Below, piece by piece: positions 18,407-30,854 of a DNA stretch of 64,000 nucleotides (positions are counted from its first letter, which is position 1; each line of letters starts with the position of its first letter). Origin of the DNA: an uncultured Alphaproteobacteria bacterium (GTDB taxonomy: Bacteria; Pseudomonadota; Alphaproteobacteria; HIMB59; GCA-002718135); NCBI GenBank assembly GCA_902614375.1, contig CACMKZ010000001.1, forward strand, positions 124,001-188,000, in the 5' to 3' direction. Both the position numbers and the translations under genes were made by a program. Below the pieces are notes generated by a model, which was not told the origin of the DNA, did no database searches, and saw only the letters and a program-made list of their open reading frames with translations.

Positions 18407-19916
18407 TATCCTAGAACTAACTAATATAAATAAATCTTTTGGCCACGTTCATGCCAACAAGAATATTAATCTTACAATTAACAAAGGGACAATCCATGGA
18501 ATAATTGGAGAAAACGGTGCAGGTAAGTCAACGTTAATGAGTATCGTTTTTGGCCTCTATCAAGCTAACTCAGGAACAATAAAAGTAAATGGTAAAAAAA
18601 TAAATCTTAGATCACCAAAAGATTCAATTATCAATGGCATTGGTATGGTGCACCAACATTTTATGTTGGTAGAAAATTTTACAGTTTTAGAAAATATTAT
18701 TCTAGGATTTGAAGGTGAGCTCGTATTTGGAAAAAATTTAGAAAAAGCAAAAAAAGATTTAAAAGATTTATGTGACACATATAAATTAAACATAGATCTT
18801 AACTCTACAATTTCTGATTTATCAGTTGGCTTCCGTCAAAGAGTCGAAATTTTAAAGTCACTTTATAGAGGCGCAGAGATTCTTATACTTGATGAACCAA
18901 CAGGTGTTTTAACACCTCAAGAAGTTGATGAACTTTTCAAAATATTACGATCTTTAAAAGCAGAAGGTAAAACAATAGTTCTAATTACACATAAATTAAT
19001 TGAGATAATGGATTTAACAAGTGAAGTTTCTGTAATGCGCCAGGGTGAAATGGTGGGTCACACCAAAACAGAAAATACAAATAAAGAACAATTGGCTGAG
19101 ATGATGGTTGGGAGAAGTGTGTTGTTAAGACTTGATAAATCAGAAGTAAAAGCAGGAGAGGTTTTATTTAGTGTTAAGAATCTTACAGTTAAAGATGATC
19201 TTGATGTAACAAGAGTAAAAAATGTTGATTTAGAAATTCGTTCAGGAGAAATATTAGGCTTAGCGGGTGTTACTGGAAACGGACAAACAGAATTATTAGA
19301 AGCGCTTTCTGGTATAAGAAAAGTTGAGTCTGGAGAAATATATTTAGAAGGAAAAAAAGTATCGGATAGTCAAAATTTCTTGGACCCAAGAGAGTTAAAA
19401 GATAAGGGGCTAGCTCATGTTCCTGAGGATAGACAGAGGATGGGTCTAGTTACAGATTTTAAAGCCTATGAAAATTTAATTTTTGGTTACCACGATCAGC
19501 AACCTTTTTCAAAGTCATCAGTTTTAAATCATAGAGATATTATTTCTCATTCTAAGAAAATAATGGAAGAGTATGATGTAAGGCCTCAATCACCAAACTT
19601 AATTACATCCAATTTTTCTGGAGGTAATCAACAAAAGATAATTTTAAGTAGAGAACTAAATGAAAATCCAAAAGTATTATTAGTTGGTCAGCCAACTAGA
19701 GGTGTAGACATTGGTGCAATTGAATTTATTCATCAAAGATTGATAGACATGAGAGATAGAGGGGCAGCGATACTTTTGGTATCTGTTGAATTAGATGAAG
19801 TGCTTTCATTATCGGATAGAATTGTTGTAATGTTTGATGGAAAGATTGTAGGTGAAAAAGATAATAAAAATGTAACTGACCGTGAGTTAGGTTTGTTGAT
19901 GGCAGGTGTAGTGTAA
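18396..19916 (+). CDS. Nucleoside ABC transporter ATPase with two ATP-binding domains
   Basis: 506 residues carrying tandem nucleotide-binding domains of the carbohydrate/nucleoside (CUT2-like) class. Domain 1 has Walker A GENGAGKST, the Q-loop segment MVHQHFMLV, signature DLSVGFRQRVEIL and Walker B LILDEPTGVL. Domain 2, from about residue 260, has a degenerate Walker A (GVTGNGQTE) and signature FSGGNQQKIILSREL. This asymmetry is usual for ATPases paired with BMP-family binding proteins. The 3' end overlaps the first permease by one base. The start codon lies in a hairpin. Confidence 0.94.
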   Translation: MVSPILELTNINKSFGHVHANKNINLTINKGTIHGIIGENGAGKSTLMSIVFGLYQANSGTIKVNGKKINLRSPKDSIINGIGMVHQHFMLVENFTVLENIILGFEGELVFGKNLEKAKKDLKDLCDTYKLNIDLNSTISDLSVGFRQRVEILKSLYRGAEILILDEPTGVLTPQEVDELFKILRSLKAEGKTIVLITHKLIEIMDLTSEVSVMRQGEMVGHTKTENTNKEQLAEMMVGRSVLLRLDKSEVKAGEVLFSVKNLTVKDDLDVTRVKNVDLEIRSGEILGLAGVTGNGQTELLEALSGIRKVESGEIYLEGKKVSDSQNFLDPRELKDKGLAHVPEDRQRMGLVTDFKAYENLIFGYHDQQPFSKSSVLNHRDIISHSKKIMEEYDVRPQSPNLITSNFSGGNQQKIILSRELNENPKVLLVGQPTRGVDIGAIEFIHQRLIDMRDRGAAILLVSVELDEVLSLSDRIVVMFDGKIVGEKDNKNVTDRELGLLMAGVV

Positions 19917-21031
19917 TGGCGCCAGTAGATAAATCCAAAGTACCTTGGTGGGTTTCAAATCTTATTGTTCCACTTGTAAACTTAACTTTAGCATTACTTG
20001 TTTCGGGCCTGTTTATATTCATCGCAGGAGAAAATCCTTATGAAGCAGTAAGATTAATCATTTATGGTTCTTTTGGTTATATTGAAGGTTTTGCTTATAC
20101 ACTTTACTACACTACAAATTTTGTATTTACGGGTTTAGCATTTGCTGTCGCATTTCATTGTAGGCTTTTCAATATAGGTGGAGAAGGTCAAGCATATATT
20201 GGTGGACTTGGCGTTTTCTTAGTTGCGATAAATTTTAGTTTTTTACCTGTGCCAATAGTGTGGTTATTATCTATCGTCGGCGCTGTTGTTTTTGGTGCAG
20301 CTTGGGCATTTATACCTGCATACCTCCAGGCAACTAGAGGTAGTCACGTAGTAATTACCACCATCATGTTTAATTTTATAGCAGCATCATTAATGGTATT
20401 CTTACTAGTCGATGTAATAAGAGACACGGCACAAATGGGACCACATACCGTTGCTTTACCAAAAGAACAATGGTTTCCAAGTTTTAAAGATTTTGCTGGT
20501 CTGTTTGGAATTAAGATAAGGTACTCTCCATTAAACATTTCTTTTTTACTAGCAATTGCAGCTTCAGTTTTTGTATGGTTCTTAGTTTGGAAAACAAGAT
20601 GGGGTTATGAAATGAGGGCTGTAGGGCACAATACGCAAGCAGCAATTTATGCCGGCATTTCTCCATATAAAAATGTAATTATAGCAATGTGTATTTCTGG
20701 AGGCTTGGCGGGTTTACTAGGTGTTAATGAAATATTAGGGGTTCACCATAAAATAGTAGCAGGATTTCCTGCTGGTTATGGATTCACTGGGATTGCAGTT
20801 GCATTAATGGGAAGAAATCATCCAATAGGAATTTTCCCAGCTGCATTTTTATTTGGTATTTTATACCAAGGAGGGTCTGAAGTTACTTTTGATATGCCAA
20901 ACATAACTAGATATATGTTTGTTGCTGTTCAGGGAGTGATTATTTTATTCAGTGGAGCTTTAGAAAATTTATTTAGACCACAAATTGAAAGCTTTTTTGT
21001 CAATAGACTAAACATAAAGGCGAGTGCATAA
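19916..21031 (+). CDS. Nucleoside ABC transporter permease 1 (YufP-like)
   Basis: A 371-residue polytopic membrane protein with about 8-10 hydrophobic helices. Its BPD_transp_2 hallmarks are FNIGGEGQAYIGGL near residue 83 and GAWAFIPAYLQATRGSHVVITTIMFNFIAAS, with AVGHNTQAAIYAGI in the cytoplasmic coupling region. The order binding protein, double ATPase, permease, permease is that of characterised guanosine/nucleoside importers. It overlaps the ATPase by one base, and its stop overlaps the next start. Confidence 0.92.
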   Translation: MAPVDKSKVPWWVSNLIVPLVNLTLALLVSGLFIFIAGENPYEAVRLIIYGSFGYIEGFAYTLYYTTNFVFTGLAFAVAFHCRLFNIGGEGQAYIGGLGVFLVAINFSFLPVPIVWLLSIVGAVVFGAAWAFIPAYLQATRGSHVVITTIMFNFIAASLMVFLLVDVIRDTAQMGPHTVALPKEQWFPSFKDFAGLFGIKIRYSPLNISFLLAIAASVFVWFLVWKTRWGYEMRAVGHNTQAAIYAGISPYKNVIIAMCISGGLAGLLGVNEILGVHHKIVAGFPAGYGFTGIAVALMGRNHPIGIFPAAFLFGILYQGGSEVTFDMPNITRYMFVAVQGVIILFSGALENLFRPQIESFFVNRLNIKASA

Positions 21032-22002
21032 TGGAATTTTTATCTGACATTGCATCTTTGATTAATTCTACTTTAAGAATTTCAACACCTTTGGTTTTTG
21101 CAGCGATGGCTGGAATATTTGCAGAACGATCAGGCGTTATTGATTTTAGTTTAGAGGGAAAAATGCTAATGGCTGCTTTTGTTGCAGCAGTAGGTTCTTA
21201 TTTTTTAGGTAATCCTTGGTTAGGTTTATTACTAGCAATTATCGCATGTGTAAGCTTATCTATGTTACATGGTTTTGCATCTGTTACATATAAAGGTGAT
21301 CAAGTTGTATCCTGCGTTGCAATCAATATTTTAATAATTGGTTTAACCACAGCATTAGCTGCGGCTTGGTTTGGACAAGCAGGTCTAACACCAACGCTTA
21401 ATGAAGATCAGCGTTTTTTAGAAGTTAACCTTCCTTTTGCCGAGAGTTTAAGAGATGTACCAATCATAGGAACAATATATAGTGATATATTAAGTGGACA
21501 TTATATTTTTGTTTACCTAGCCTATCTTTCAGTCCCATTAGTGTTTTGGGTGGTTTTTAAAACTAGTTTTGGACTAAGACTAAGAGCGGTAGGAGAAAAT
21601 CCGAGTGCTGTTGATACAGCAGGTATTAATGTTTTTGCCATGAGATATAAAGCGCTAGCAATCAATGGTGTTTTAATTGCTTTTGCAGGCGCACACCTAT
21701 CAACAGCAGTTAATGCAAATTTCTTTAGAGAAATGTCAGCGGGTAGAGGATACTTAGCTTTAGCAGCAATGATCTTTGGAAAGTGGCATCCTAAAACCGC
21801 ACTAGTTGCTTGTTTACTTTTTGGATTTACTGATGCTCTTCAAATTAGATTGCAGGGAGTAGAATTACCTGCGATAGGTGAAATACCAGTACAGTTAATT
21901 CAGGCAATACCATATGTATTAACAGTTGTTTTACTTGCGGGTTTTGTTGGTAAAGCGATAGCCCCTAATGCTATTGGACAACCTTACATTAAAGAAAGAT
22001 AA
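21031..22002 (+). CDS. Nucleoside ABC transporter permease 2 (YufQ-like)
   Basis: A 323-residue membrane protein with roughly eight hydrophobic helices. ERSGVIDFSLEGKMLMAAF near the N-terminus and LRAVGENPSAVDTAGINV in the cytoplasmic loop are the family signatures. Upstream and downstream genes make the importer complete. It overlaps permease 1 by one base, indicating cotranslation. The operon appears to end here, followed by a 55-base gap and a separate small gene. Confidence 0.92.
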   Translation: MEFLSDIASLINSTLRISTPLVFAAMAGIFAERSGVIDFSLEGKMLMAAFVAAVGSYFLGNPWLGLLLAIIACVSLSMLHGFASVTYKGDQVVSCVAINILIIGLTTALAAAWFGQAGLTPTLNEDQRFLEVNLPFAESLRDVPIIGTIYSDILSGHYIFVYLAYLSVPLVFWVVFKTSFGLRLRAVGENPSAVDTAGINVFAMRYKALAINGVLIAFAGAHLSTAVNANFFREMSAGRGYLALAAMIFGKWHPKTALVACLLFGFTDALQIRLQGVELPAIGEIPVQLIQAIPYVLTVVLLAGFVGKAIAPNAIGQPYIKER

Positions 22003-22057
22003 TTAAATATTTATTTAAAAAAAATTCCTATATACTTTATTTTTACTAGGAGAAAAC

Positions 22058-22378
22058 ATGTCAATACTAGAAAAATACATGAAGGTTTTTAATGAAAAAG
22101 ATGAAGCAGGAATGAACGAAATTATCCATGATGATTTCAAATTTACAATGCATTCTAGTGGAAATGTTTTATCAAAGTCCGACGTTATAGGCTGGGCTAT
22201 GAGTGACGACATTAATGATGATAAGTCTAGAATTGTATACGAAAATGACGAGATTGGGATACATCACTCTTTCGTTACTTTTAAAGATGGCAATACCCAA
22301 GCTGTTATGGCGGTATACAAATATAAAGATGGCAAAATAATTTCATTAGAAACTGGGGCAACCAATATGCCAAAATAA
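22058..22378 (+). CDS. SnoaL/NTF2-like small protein
   Basis: A 106-residue cytoplasmic protein with the cone-shaped NTF2/SnoaL pattern: an N-terminal helix (ILEKYMKVFNEKDEAGMNEIIHDDF), strands with FTMHSSGNVLSKSDVIGW, and C-terminal strands ending AVYKYKDGKIISLETGA. Such proteins may be small isomerases or binding proteins; no active site can be assigned. It has a good AGGAG ribosome-binding site and lies between the nucleoside importer and katG, with a terminator directly after it. Confidence 0.7.
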   Translation: MSILEKYMKVFNEKDEAGMNEIIHDDFKFTMHSSGNVLSKSDVIGWAMSDDINDDKSRIVYENDEIGIHHSFVTFKDGNTQAVMAVYKYKDGKIISLETGATNMPK

Positions 22379-22380
22379 AT

Positions 22381-22406
22381 AAAGTGGAACTCTAAGTTCC
22401 ACTTTT
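22381..22406. terminator. Bidirectional intrinsic terminator
   Basis: AAAGTGGAACT (22381-22391) and AGTTCCACTTT (22395-22405) form a perfect 11-base-pair stem with a CTA loop. A-rich sequence lies on one side and T-rich on the other, so it can stop transcription from both directions. It sits between the convergent SnoaL-like gene and katG. Confidence 0.85.
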
Positions 22407-22425
22407 AAATTAATTTAAATTATTT

Positions 22426-24561
<2,136 letters not shown>

Positions 24562-24621
24562 TTAGAACCTCCGTTATTTAATACTAATATATAAAGAATT
24601 TAAATTAAAGAAAAGTGAAAA

Positions 24622-25026
24622 CTATAACTCAATTTTGAAATTTTCAGGTCGCCACGTCGCAGGTGCAAGTTCAAAATCATCAAAATCAAAAGCAGGTGCG
24701 ACAGTGCATCCAATTAAACTGAAAGCACCAGAGGATCTCATCGCAAACCATGTGTTTGCTGTTACGGTGTAAATATAATTATGATCTGACCCCAAAGAAA
24801 ATACTTCATAATTAACTCCGTCATTTGATGTGAAAACTTCTAGAGGATCTCCTGAATAAAAATGTAATATTTCATTTTTAGTTAATCGATGCCAATGTGA
24901 TTTTTCATTCTTTTTTAATAAGTAATAAATTTGACTAACATTATCATTCTTAAAATTTTCAACATAATGTCCTCCTTCAGGATGACTAATCATATTGAGT
25001 TTTTTTATTAAATTATCTGCTTCCAC
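24622..25026 (-). CDS. Cupin-fold protein, DUF985 family
   Basis: 134 residues. LNMISHPEGGHYVENF at the N-terminus, IYYLLKKNEKSHWHRL (cupin His pair), EILHFYSGDPLEVF and GCTVAPAFDFDDFELA are features of DUF985 cupins. It is a small beta-barrel protein that may bind metal or a sugar-like ligand. It starts with GTG directly after the ribA stop (TAAGTG), indicating translational coupling. That coupling is the only functional hint, and I do not assign a reaction. Confidence 0.85.
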   Translation of the reverse strand: MEADNLIKKLNMISHPEGGHYVENFKNDNVSQIYYLLKKNEKSHWHRLTKNEILHFYSGDPLEVFTSNDGVNYEVFSLGSDHNYIYTVTANTWFAMRSSGAFSLIGCTVAPAFDFDDFELAPATWRPENFKIEL

Positions 25027-25617
25027 TTAGATTAAATGACCAAGTTTACTTTTTTTAGTTGAGATATATTTTTCATTATATCTATTTGTGTCTGAGAAAA
25101 TAGGAACTCTTTGATTTACTTTGATACCCATATCTTCAAGTGCTTTTATTTTTTTTGGATTATTAGTCATCAAATCTAATTTTTTGATTGCTAAATATTT
25201 AACCATTCCAGCAATATTTTCATATGTTCTTTCATCATCTTTGAACCCTAATTGATGATTAGCTTCAACGGTATCTAGTCCTTTGTCTTGTAAACTATAT
25301 GCTTTAATTTTATTTGAGAGACCAATGCCTCTTCCTTCTTGTTGAAGATAGAAAATAACCCCTCTTCCAATCTGAGCAATTTGTTTTAATGACTCAGTTA
25401 GTTGGAATCTACAATCACATCTCATACTAAAAAAAGATTCGCCTGTAATACACTGCGAATGAATTCTTGATAAAACTGGTTCATCAGTAAGCAAGTCACC
25501 CATACATATTGCTAAATGATCCTTAGATTCATTTATATCTGTAAAGGCATGTACAGTGAACTCTCCAATATCTGTTGGAAGTTTGCTAGTTTCAATAAAC
25601 TTTAATTTGTCTGACAT
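25027..25617 (-). CDS. ribA: GTP cyclohydrolase II
   Basis: A 196-residue stand-alone RibA. The zinc-binding cysteines lie in SQCITGESFFSMRCDCRFQL (C-x10-CxC). IFYLQQEGRGIGLSNKIKAY and RTYENIAGMVKYL follow, then TNNPKKIKALEDMGIKV. It opens GTP to the first riboflavin-pathway intermediate. It is not fused to RibB, unlike many bacterial homologues. It overlaps hisI by one base and runs directly into the cupin gene. Confidence 0.96.
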   Translation of the reverse strand: MSDKLKFIETSKLPTDIGEFTVHAFTDINESKDHLAICMGDLLTDEPVLSRIHSQCITGESFFSMRCDCRFQLTESLKQIAQIGRGVIFYLQQEGRGIGLSNKIKAYSLQDKGLDTVEANHQLGFKDDERTYENIAGMVKYLAIKKLDLMTNNPKKIKALEDMGIKVNQRVPIFSDTNRYNEKYISTKKSKLGHLI

Positions 25618-26090
25618 TATAGTTTAGTAGGATTTGGGGCACCTTTGTATACTTCTTCAGGATCAAAAACTTTTTCTTTCTCTTCAAATTTAAGAACAAC
25701 TTTAGAGCTAGAATTATCTAAAGGAACACTTCTATAAAAACATGATCTATATCCTACATGACAGCTAGCACCACCTTTGACATCAACCCTTAACCAAACA
25801 CAATCTTGATCATCATCAATTCTTATTTCTTTTATCTTCTGGGTTAATCCACTTGTTTTACCTTTATGCCAAAGTGTATTTCTACTTCTAGAAAAATAAA
25901 CAGCTTCGCCCAAACTTATAGTTTTTTTAAAAGCTTCTTCATTCATATAACCTTGCATAAGTAGTTCACCAGATGAAAAATCTGTAGTTACAACTGGTAT
26001 CAGACCATTTATGTCAAATTTTGGAGCCAGCTCATTTGACTCCTCAACTTGTTCTATAGATTTTCTTTTTTCAAATTGAATGTTATTCAT
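25617..26090 (-). CDS. hisI: Phosphoribosyl-AMP cyclohydrolase
   Basis: 157 residues. [40 protein letters not shown], and the zinc and magnesium site segments [29 protein letters not shown] are characteristic. It opens the purine ring of PR-AMP in the third step of histidine synthesis. It is separate from hisE, which lies at the start of the window. The 5' end overlaps hemB by 8 bases and the 3' end overlaps ribA by one base. Confidence 0.96.
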   Translation of the reverse strand: MNNIQFEKRKSIEQVEESNELAPKFDINGLIPVVTTDFSSGELLMQGYMNEEAFKKTISLGEAVYFSRSRNTLWHKGKTSGLTQKIKEIRIDDDQDCVWLRVDVKGGASCHVGYRSCFYRSVPLDNSSSKVVLKFEEKEKVFDPEEVYKGAPNPTKL

Positions 26091-27084
26091 TTTTTAATTT
26101 TTCAGCAGCTTCTAATGCGAAGTAAGTTAGTATACCATTTGCCCCAGCTCTTTTAAAAGATAAAAGAGATTCCATTATAACTTTTTCATTGAGCCAACCT
26201 TTATTAATTGATTCTTTTATCATCGAATATTCACCAGATACTTGGTAGGCAAAAGTTGGAACTTTAAAAACTGATTTTATTCTAGAAATAATATCAAGAT
26301 AAGGCATACCAGGCTTAACCATTACCATATCTGCTCCTTCACTTATATCTAATCCAACTTCTCTAATCGCTTCCTCACTGTTTGATGGATCCATTTGATA
26401 TGTTAATTTACCATCTTTACCTAAACTAGAACCAGAACCTATAGCATCTCTAAAAGGTCCATAAAAACCTGAAGCATATTTTGCAGCATAAGAAAGTATT
26501 AGGGTATCTGTTAAATTATTTGAGTCTAATGCAGTTCTTATTCTTCCAACTCTTCCATCCATCATATCCGACGGGGCGATTACATCACAACCAGCATTCG
26601 CTTGGATTAGAGCTTGTTGTTCCAAAATCTCCAAAGTTTTATCATTATCTATTTTATCATTTATAACTAAACCATCATGGCCATGGTCCGTAAAAGGATC
26701 TAACGCAACATCACATACGATACCAATATTTGGAAAATCTTTTTTGATACTTTTAATAGATCTGCACACCAAATTGTTTTCATCTACAGCTAAACTTCCC
26801 TCAGAATTTTTAAGACCACTTTCAATTTGCGGAAAAATTGCAATAGCAGGAATATTAAATTTAACCGCTTTTTCTACTTCACTTAAAAGTTTATCAATAG
26901 AGTATCTGCTTATACCAGGCATCGAACTAATAGGATCATCAACCTTGTTTCCCTCACATACAAATAGAGGCAAGATTAAATCATTCACACTAAGGGTATT
27001 TTCAGCAACTAAACGGCGAGAGAATTCTTTCATTCTATTACGTCTAAGTCTTGTACTTGGAAACTTACCTTGCATGTTATTCAT
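26083..27084 (-). CDS. hemB: Delta-aminolevulinic acid dehydratase (porphobilinogen synthase)
   Basis: A 333-residue enzyme that joins two ALA molecules to porphobilinogen. The N-terminus has [39 protein letters not shown] and [16 protein letters not shown] contain the two active-site lysine regions. The metal-site segment reads [15 protein letters not shown]: aspartates replace the cysteine cluster of zinc-type enzymes, so I infer the magnesium/potassium-dependent class known from Alphaproteobacteria. thrS ends 3 bases upstream. Confidence 0.97.
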   Translation of the reverse strand: MNNMQGKFPSTRLRRNRMKEFSRRLVAENTLSVNDLILPLFVCEGNKVDDPISSMPGISRYSIDKLLSEVEKAVKFNIPAIAIFPQIESGLKNSEGSLAVDENNLVCRSIKSIKKDFPNIGIVCDVALDPFTDHGHDGLVINDKIDNDKTLEILEQQALIQANAGCDVIAPSDMMDGRVGRIRTALDSNNLTDTLILSYAAKYASGFYGPFRDAIGSGSSLGKDGKLTYQMDPSNSEEAIREVGLDISEGADMVMVKPGMPYLDIISRIKSVFKVPTFAYQVSGEYSMIKESINKGWLNEKVIMESLLSFKRAGANGILTYFALEAAEKLKNE

Positions 27085-27087
27085 TTT

Positions 27088-29013
27088 TTATTCTATTGGC
27101 GATTTTGCTTCTTTAGATAAGCTAGTAACAATATCTTCTAATTTAAAGGTTTTTGTTTCAGAAGATCCAATTCTTCTAACCGACACTGTTTTATCTTGAG
27201 CTTCTTTTTTTCCAACAGCGATAATTGCTGGCACTTTACTATTACTGTGTTCACGTATTTTATAACCTATTTTTTCATTACGCGTATCTATTTCGGCTCT
27301 AATTCCTTTTGATACTAATACCTTTTGTACTTCATATGCATACTCATCAGTATCAGATGTAATTGTAGCAACTACAGCTTGCAATGGTGAAAGCCAAAAC
27401 GGAAGATGGCCTGCATAATGTTCAATTAGAATGCCCGTGAATCTCTCTAAGGAACCGAATAGAGCTCTATGCAACATGACTGGTATTTTTTTATTACCAT
27501 CTTCTCCAATATAAGTAGCTCCCAATCTTCCAGGTAAATTTAAATCTACTTGGAGTGTTCCGCATTGCCAGTCTCTGCCAATTGCATCACGTAAAACAAA
27601 CTCTAATTTTGGACCGTAAAATGCACCCTCTCCTGGATTGAGTGTATACTCAAGACCTGTTGCTTCCATGGCTTGCATTAATGCAGCCTCAGCTTTATCC
27701 CAAATAGCATCATCTCCTACGCGTTTTTCAGGACGGTCAGAAAATTTAATTCTAACATTATCGAAACCAAAGTCCTTATAGATACTAAGTATCAAATCAC
27801 ATACCGTTTTACTTTCTTGTGTAATTTGATCTTCTGTACAAAATATATGTGCATCATCTTGCGTGAATGCTCTAACCCTCATTAATCCATGAAGAGCACC
27901 AGACGGTTCATAACGATGTACTTTTCCGAATTCAGATAATAGAAATGGCAGATCTCTATAGCTTTTTAATCCTTGTTTAAAAATTTCTACAGCACCAGGG
28001 CAATTCATTGGTTTGATAGCATAAATTTTATCATCTTTTGCTTCAGTTCTAAACATCATGTCACTAAATTTATCCCAGTGACCAGATGTTTCCCATAGAG
28101 ACTTATCCATCATGTCAGGTGTATTAGTTTCTACGTAACCTGCCTTGTCTTGTCTGTTTCGCATATAATTAATTAACGATTGGAATAATGTCCAACCCTT
28201 AGGATGCCAAAACACCGCTCCAGGAGCCTCTTCCTGAAAATGAAATAAATCCATTTCTCTTCCTAGTTTTCGGTGATCTCTTTTTTCTGCTTCTTCAATT
28301 TGTAAAAGGTGTTGTTCAAGATCCTTTTCTGTTGCCCAGGCTGTTCCATAAATTCTTGTTAGCATTGCATTAGATGAGTCACCTCGCCAGTAAGCACCAG
28401 CAACTTTCATTAATTTAAATGCTTTACCAATTTGTTTTGTTGAAACCATATGAGGACCTCTGCACAAGTCTAACCAATCACCTTGTTTGTAAATACTGAT
28501 TTCCTCATTATCAGGCAGATCATTAATTAATTCAACTTTGTAGTTTTCACCTTTATCTTTAAAATGTTTTATTGATTCTTCTTTAGACCATACTTCTCTT
28601 ATAAAATTTTTATTTCTTTGAATGATATCATGCATCTTCTTTTCAATTTTTGGAAGATCAGCAACAGTAAAAGGTTCATCTCTTGCAAAATCATAATAGA
28701 AACCATTTTCTATTGCTGGACCAATTGTAACTTGTGTTCCAGGGAATAATTCTTGGACAGCTTCTGCCATTACATGAGCACAATCATGTCGTATTAATTC
28801 AAGTGCTTCCTCGCTATCTCTTTTTAAAATTGATACAGATGCATCAGCATTAATAGCTAAACTAATATCTTTTATCTCATTATTAATTTTTATAGCGACT
28901 GATTCTTTGGCAAGAGATTTAGAAATTTGCGTTGCCAATTCAAGACCACTGATGCCTTTTTCAACTTCCTTTTTATTTCCATCTGGAAATGTAATTATTA
29001 TCTTTTCACTCAT
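27088..29013 (-). CDS. thrS: Threonyl-tRNA synthetase
   Basis: 641 residues with the full domain set: an N-terminal TGS domain (1-60), the second additional editing domain with [16 protein letters not shown], and a class II catalytic core with [41 protein letters not shown] and [13 protein letters not shown]. The anticodon-binding domain ends the protein. It charges tRNA-Thr. It overlaps the cysS stop by 4 bases (ATGA), so coupling of two synthetase genes is likely. Confidence 0.98.
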   Translation of the reverse strand: MSEKIIITFPDGNKKEVEKGISGLELATQISKSLAKESVAIKINNEIKDISLAINADASVSILKRDSEEALELIRHDCAHVMAEAVQELFPGTQVTIGPAIENGFYYDFARDEPFTVADLPKIEKKMHDIIQRNKNFIREVWSKEESIKHFKDKGENYKVELINDLPDNEEISIYKQGDWLDLCRGPHMVSTKQIGKAFKLMKVAGAYWRGDSSNAMLTRIYGTAWATEKDLEQHLLQIEEAEKRDHRKLGREMDLFHFQEEAPGAVFWHPKGWTLFQSLINYMRNRQDKAGYVETNTPDMMDKSLWETSGHWDKFSDMMFRTEAKDDKIYAIKPMNCPGAVEIFKQGLKSYRDLPFLLSEFGKVHRYEPSGALHGLMRVRAFTQDDAHIFCTEDQITQESKTVCDLILSIYKDFGFDNVRIKFSDRPEKRVGDDAIWDKAEAALMQAMEATGLEYTLNPGEGAFYGPKLEFVLRDAIGRDWQCGTLQVDLNLPGRLGATYIGEDGNKKIPVMLHRALFGSLERFTGILIEHYAGHLPFWLSPLQAVVATITSDTDEYAYEVQKVLVSKGIRAEIDTRNEKIGYKIREHSNSKVPAIIAVGKKEAQDKTVSVRRIGSSETKTFKLEDIVTSLSKEAKSPIE

Positions 29014-30392
29014 CTAGATTTCCGCCAAATAGTTCCTTTATCAGTATCTTCTATTTCTATGCCTTTATCTTTTAATGTGTCCCTAATCGTATCTGCCAAA
29101 TTAAAATTTTTACTGCGTCTAGCTTCATTACGTTCTTTTATCAACCTTTCAATTTCTTCAGCATTTTCAGCATCTTTTTGATTATAACCTAACCAATTTC
29201 CTGGATCATTTTCAAGAATACCTAATATTTTACCTGCGGAAAGAAGATTATTTTTGATTTCTTTTTTTCTTTCATCAGATGCAGATGAAGCATCATTTGC
29301 CTCTTCATTAAGTTTTGCAATAACTTTAGGTGTATTTAAATCATCTAAAAATGATTCCATTATAGAATCAGAAGGTAAGTTAGTATCTATATCAACTTCT
29401 GATAGCTCTAATAGAACTCTATAAAGTCGATCGATCATTTTGCTATTTTGCTCAATGATTTCTTCTGTCCAGTTCAATGGTTGTTTGTAATGAGCTGACA
29501 ACAAGGTTAATCGTAAAACCTCTCCCTTGTATTTTTTATTGAGATCATGCACGAGTTTAATATTCCCAATTGACTTTGACATTTTTTCTCCCTCAACATT
29601 TACAAATCCATTATGAAACCAATAAGCTGCAAAATCTTTAGGATCTTTATTTTCTGATATGGAACAAGTTTGTGCTATTTCATTTTCATGATGTGGAAAC
29701 ACTAAGTCAATACCACCGCTATGGATATCAAAAGGAAGACCTAATGATTTTTCTGACATAACCGAGCATTCTAAATGCCATCCTGGTCTTCCAAATCCCC
29801 AAGGTGAATCCCATCCAGGTAAGGGTGAAGGAGACGGTTTCCATAAAATAAAATCTGCTGGATCTTTTTTGAACGGCGCTACTTCAACACGGCTTCCAGC
29901 TATTTGTTCATCTCTATTTCTTTTAGAAAGAATTCCATAATTATCAAAACTTGGCACATGAAATAAAACATGACCCTCTTTTTCATAAGCTTTATTTTCA
30001 TCAATTAATCTTTTTATTAATTCGATCATTTCTTTAATATGATCAGTTGCTCTTGGTTGAATATCAGGAAGATTAACACCGAGTGCGCTCATGTCATTAT
30101 TGTAAATCTCTGTATATTTATTTGTGATAACACTTATGTCCTCACCTGTTTCTTTAGAAGCTTCTATAATCTTGTCATCAATGTCAGTGATATTAGACAC
30201 ATATGTCACTTGTTTAAATTGTGTTTTTAATACACGGACTAATAAATCATTTACAACTGCCATACGCGCATTACCTATGTGCGCAAAATTGTAAACAGTT
30301 GGACCGCACGCATATATTCTTACATGATCTGGATTAACTGGTTTAAAAAATTCTTTTTTACCACTTAATGTGTTTTGTAACTGTAATGACAT
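29010..30392 (-). CDS. cysS: Cysteinyl-tRNA synthetase
   Basis: 460 residues from the ATG at 30392; a TTG codon directly before it is in frame but unnecessary. The class I motif HIGN is in [16 protein letters not shown] and KMSKS in [10 protein letters not shown]. Zinc ligands are C30 in the first motif and the later HLECSVMS and HHENEIAQ segments. It charges tRNA-Cys. It follows DUF2141 by 11 bases and overlaps thrS by 4 bases, near the top of a seven- or eight-gene minus-strand run. Confidence 0.97.
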   Translation of the reverse strand: MSLQLQNTLSGKKEFFKPVNPDHVRIYACGPTVYNFAHIGNARMAVVNDLLVRVLKTQFKQVTYVSNITDIDDKIIEASKETGEDISVITNKYTEIYNNDMSALGVNLPDIQPRATDHIKEMIELIKRLIDENKAYEKEGHVLFHVPSFDNYGILSKRNRDEQIAGSRVEVAPFKKDPADFILWKPSPSPLPGWDSPWGFGRPGWHLECSVMSEKSLGLPFDIHSGGIDLVFPHHENEIAQTCSISENKDPKDFAAYWFHNGFVNVEGEKMSKSIGNIKLVHDLNKKYKGEVLRLTLLSAHYKQPLNWTEEIIEQNSKMIDRLYRVLLELSEVDIDTNLPSDSIMESFLDDLNTPKVIAKLNEEANDASSASDERKKEIKNNLLSAGKILGILENDPGNWLGYNQKDAENAEEIERLIKERNEARRSKNFNLADTIRDTLKDKGIEIEDTDKGTIWRKSR

Positions 30393-30403
30393 CAATATAA
30401 TTT

Positions 30404-30826
30404 TTAATAATTAAGTTCTATTACCACGGGTTCGCCATGAACTAAAATGATTGCAGCTTTTTCAAATGACGGGGGACCTTTTGGCTGATAATTATTACTA
30501 AAGGCAAAACCTTCTTTTGGTCTCCAGAATAATCCAGTCTTTAATTTTCCGTCTGAATCTTCATCGTGATACGCAACAATTGCTATTTTTCCTTCATGAA
30601 TCTTACTCAAAGGAACAACAACCTCGCCCTTTTGTACTCTTTTTCTAACACTCTCAATAGCTAATTCTTCATCCAAAAAGCTTTCTTTTGAGTCATATAT
30701 TTTAACATCAATGTAACCATCACCATGTTCTACATTTGGAAAAATGATAGTGCCATGTGCAAAAAGACCTAACGACCATGTGACTGTTAAGCAAAAAAAG
30801 AATATTTTAGTAAAAAAACTTTTCAT
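30404..30826 (-). CDS. DUF2141 family exported protein
   Basis: 140 residues with a signal peptide (LTVTWSLGLFAHG; cleavage near residue 23). The mature beta-rich domain has the DUF2141 pattern: DVKIYDSKESFLDEE, KIAIVAYHDEDSDGKLKTG and GFAFSNNY. The asparagine/aspartate-rich HDEDSDGKL turn is the family hallmark. The protein should be periplasmic or outer-membrane-associated, and the family has no known function. It diverges from pabB across 28 bases and precedes cysS on the same strand. Confidence 0.8.
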   Translation of the reverse strand: MKSFFTKIFFFCLTVTWSLGLFAHGTIIFPNVEHGDGYIDVKIYDSKESFLDEELAIESVRKRVQKGEVVVPLSKIHEGKIAIVAYHDEDSDGKLKTGLFWRPKEGFAFSNNYQPKGPPSFEKAAIILVHGEPVVIELNY

Positions 30827-30854
30827 ATAAGTATCCTAATTATAATAGAATCAA

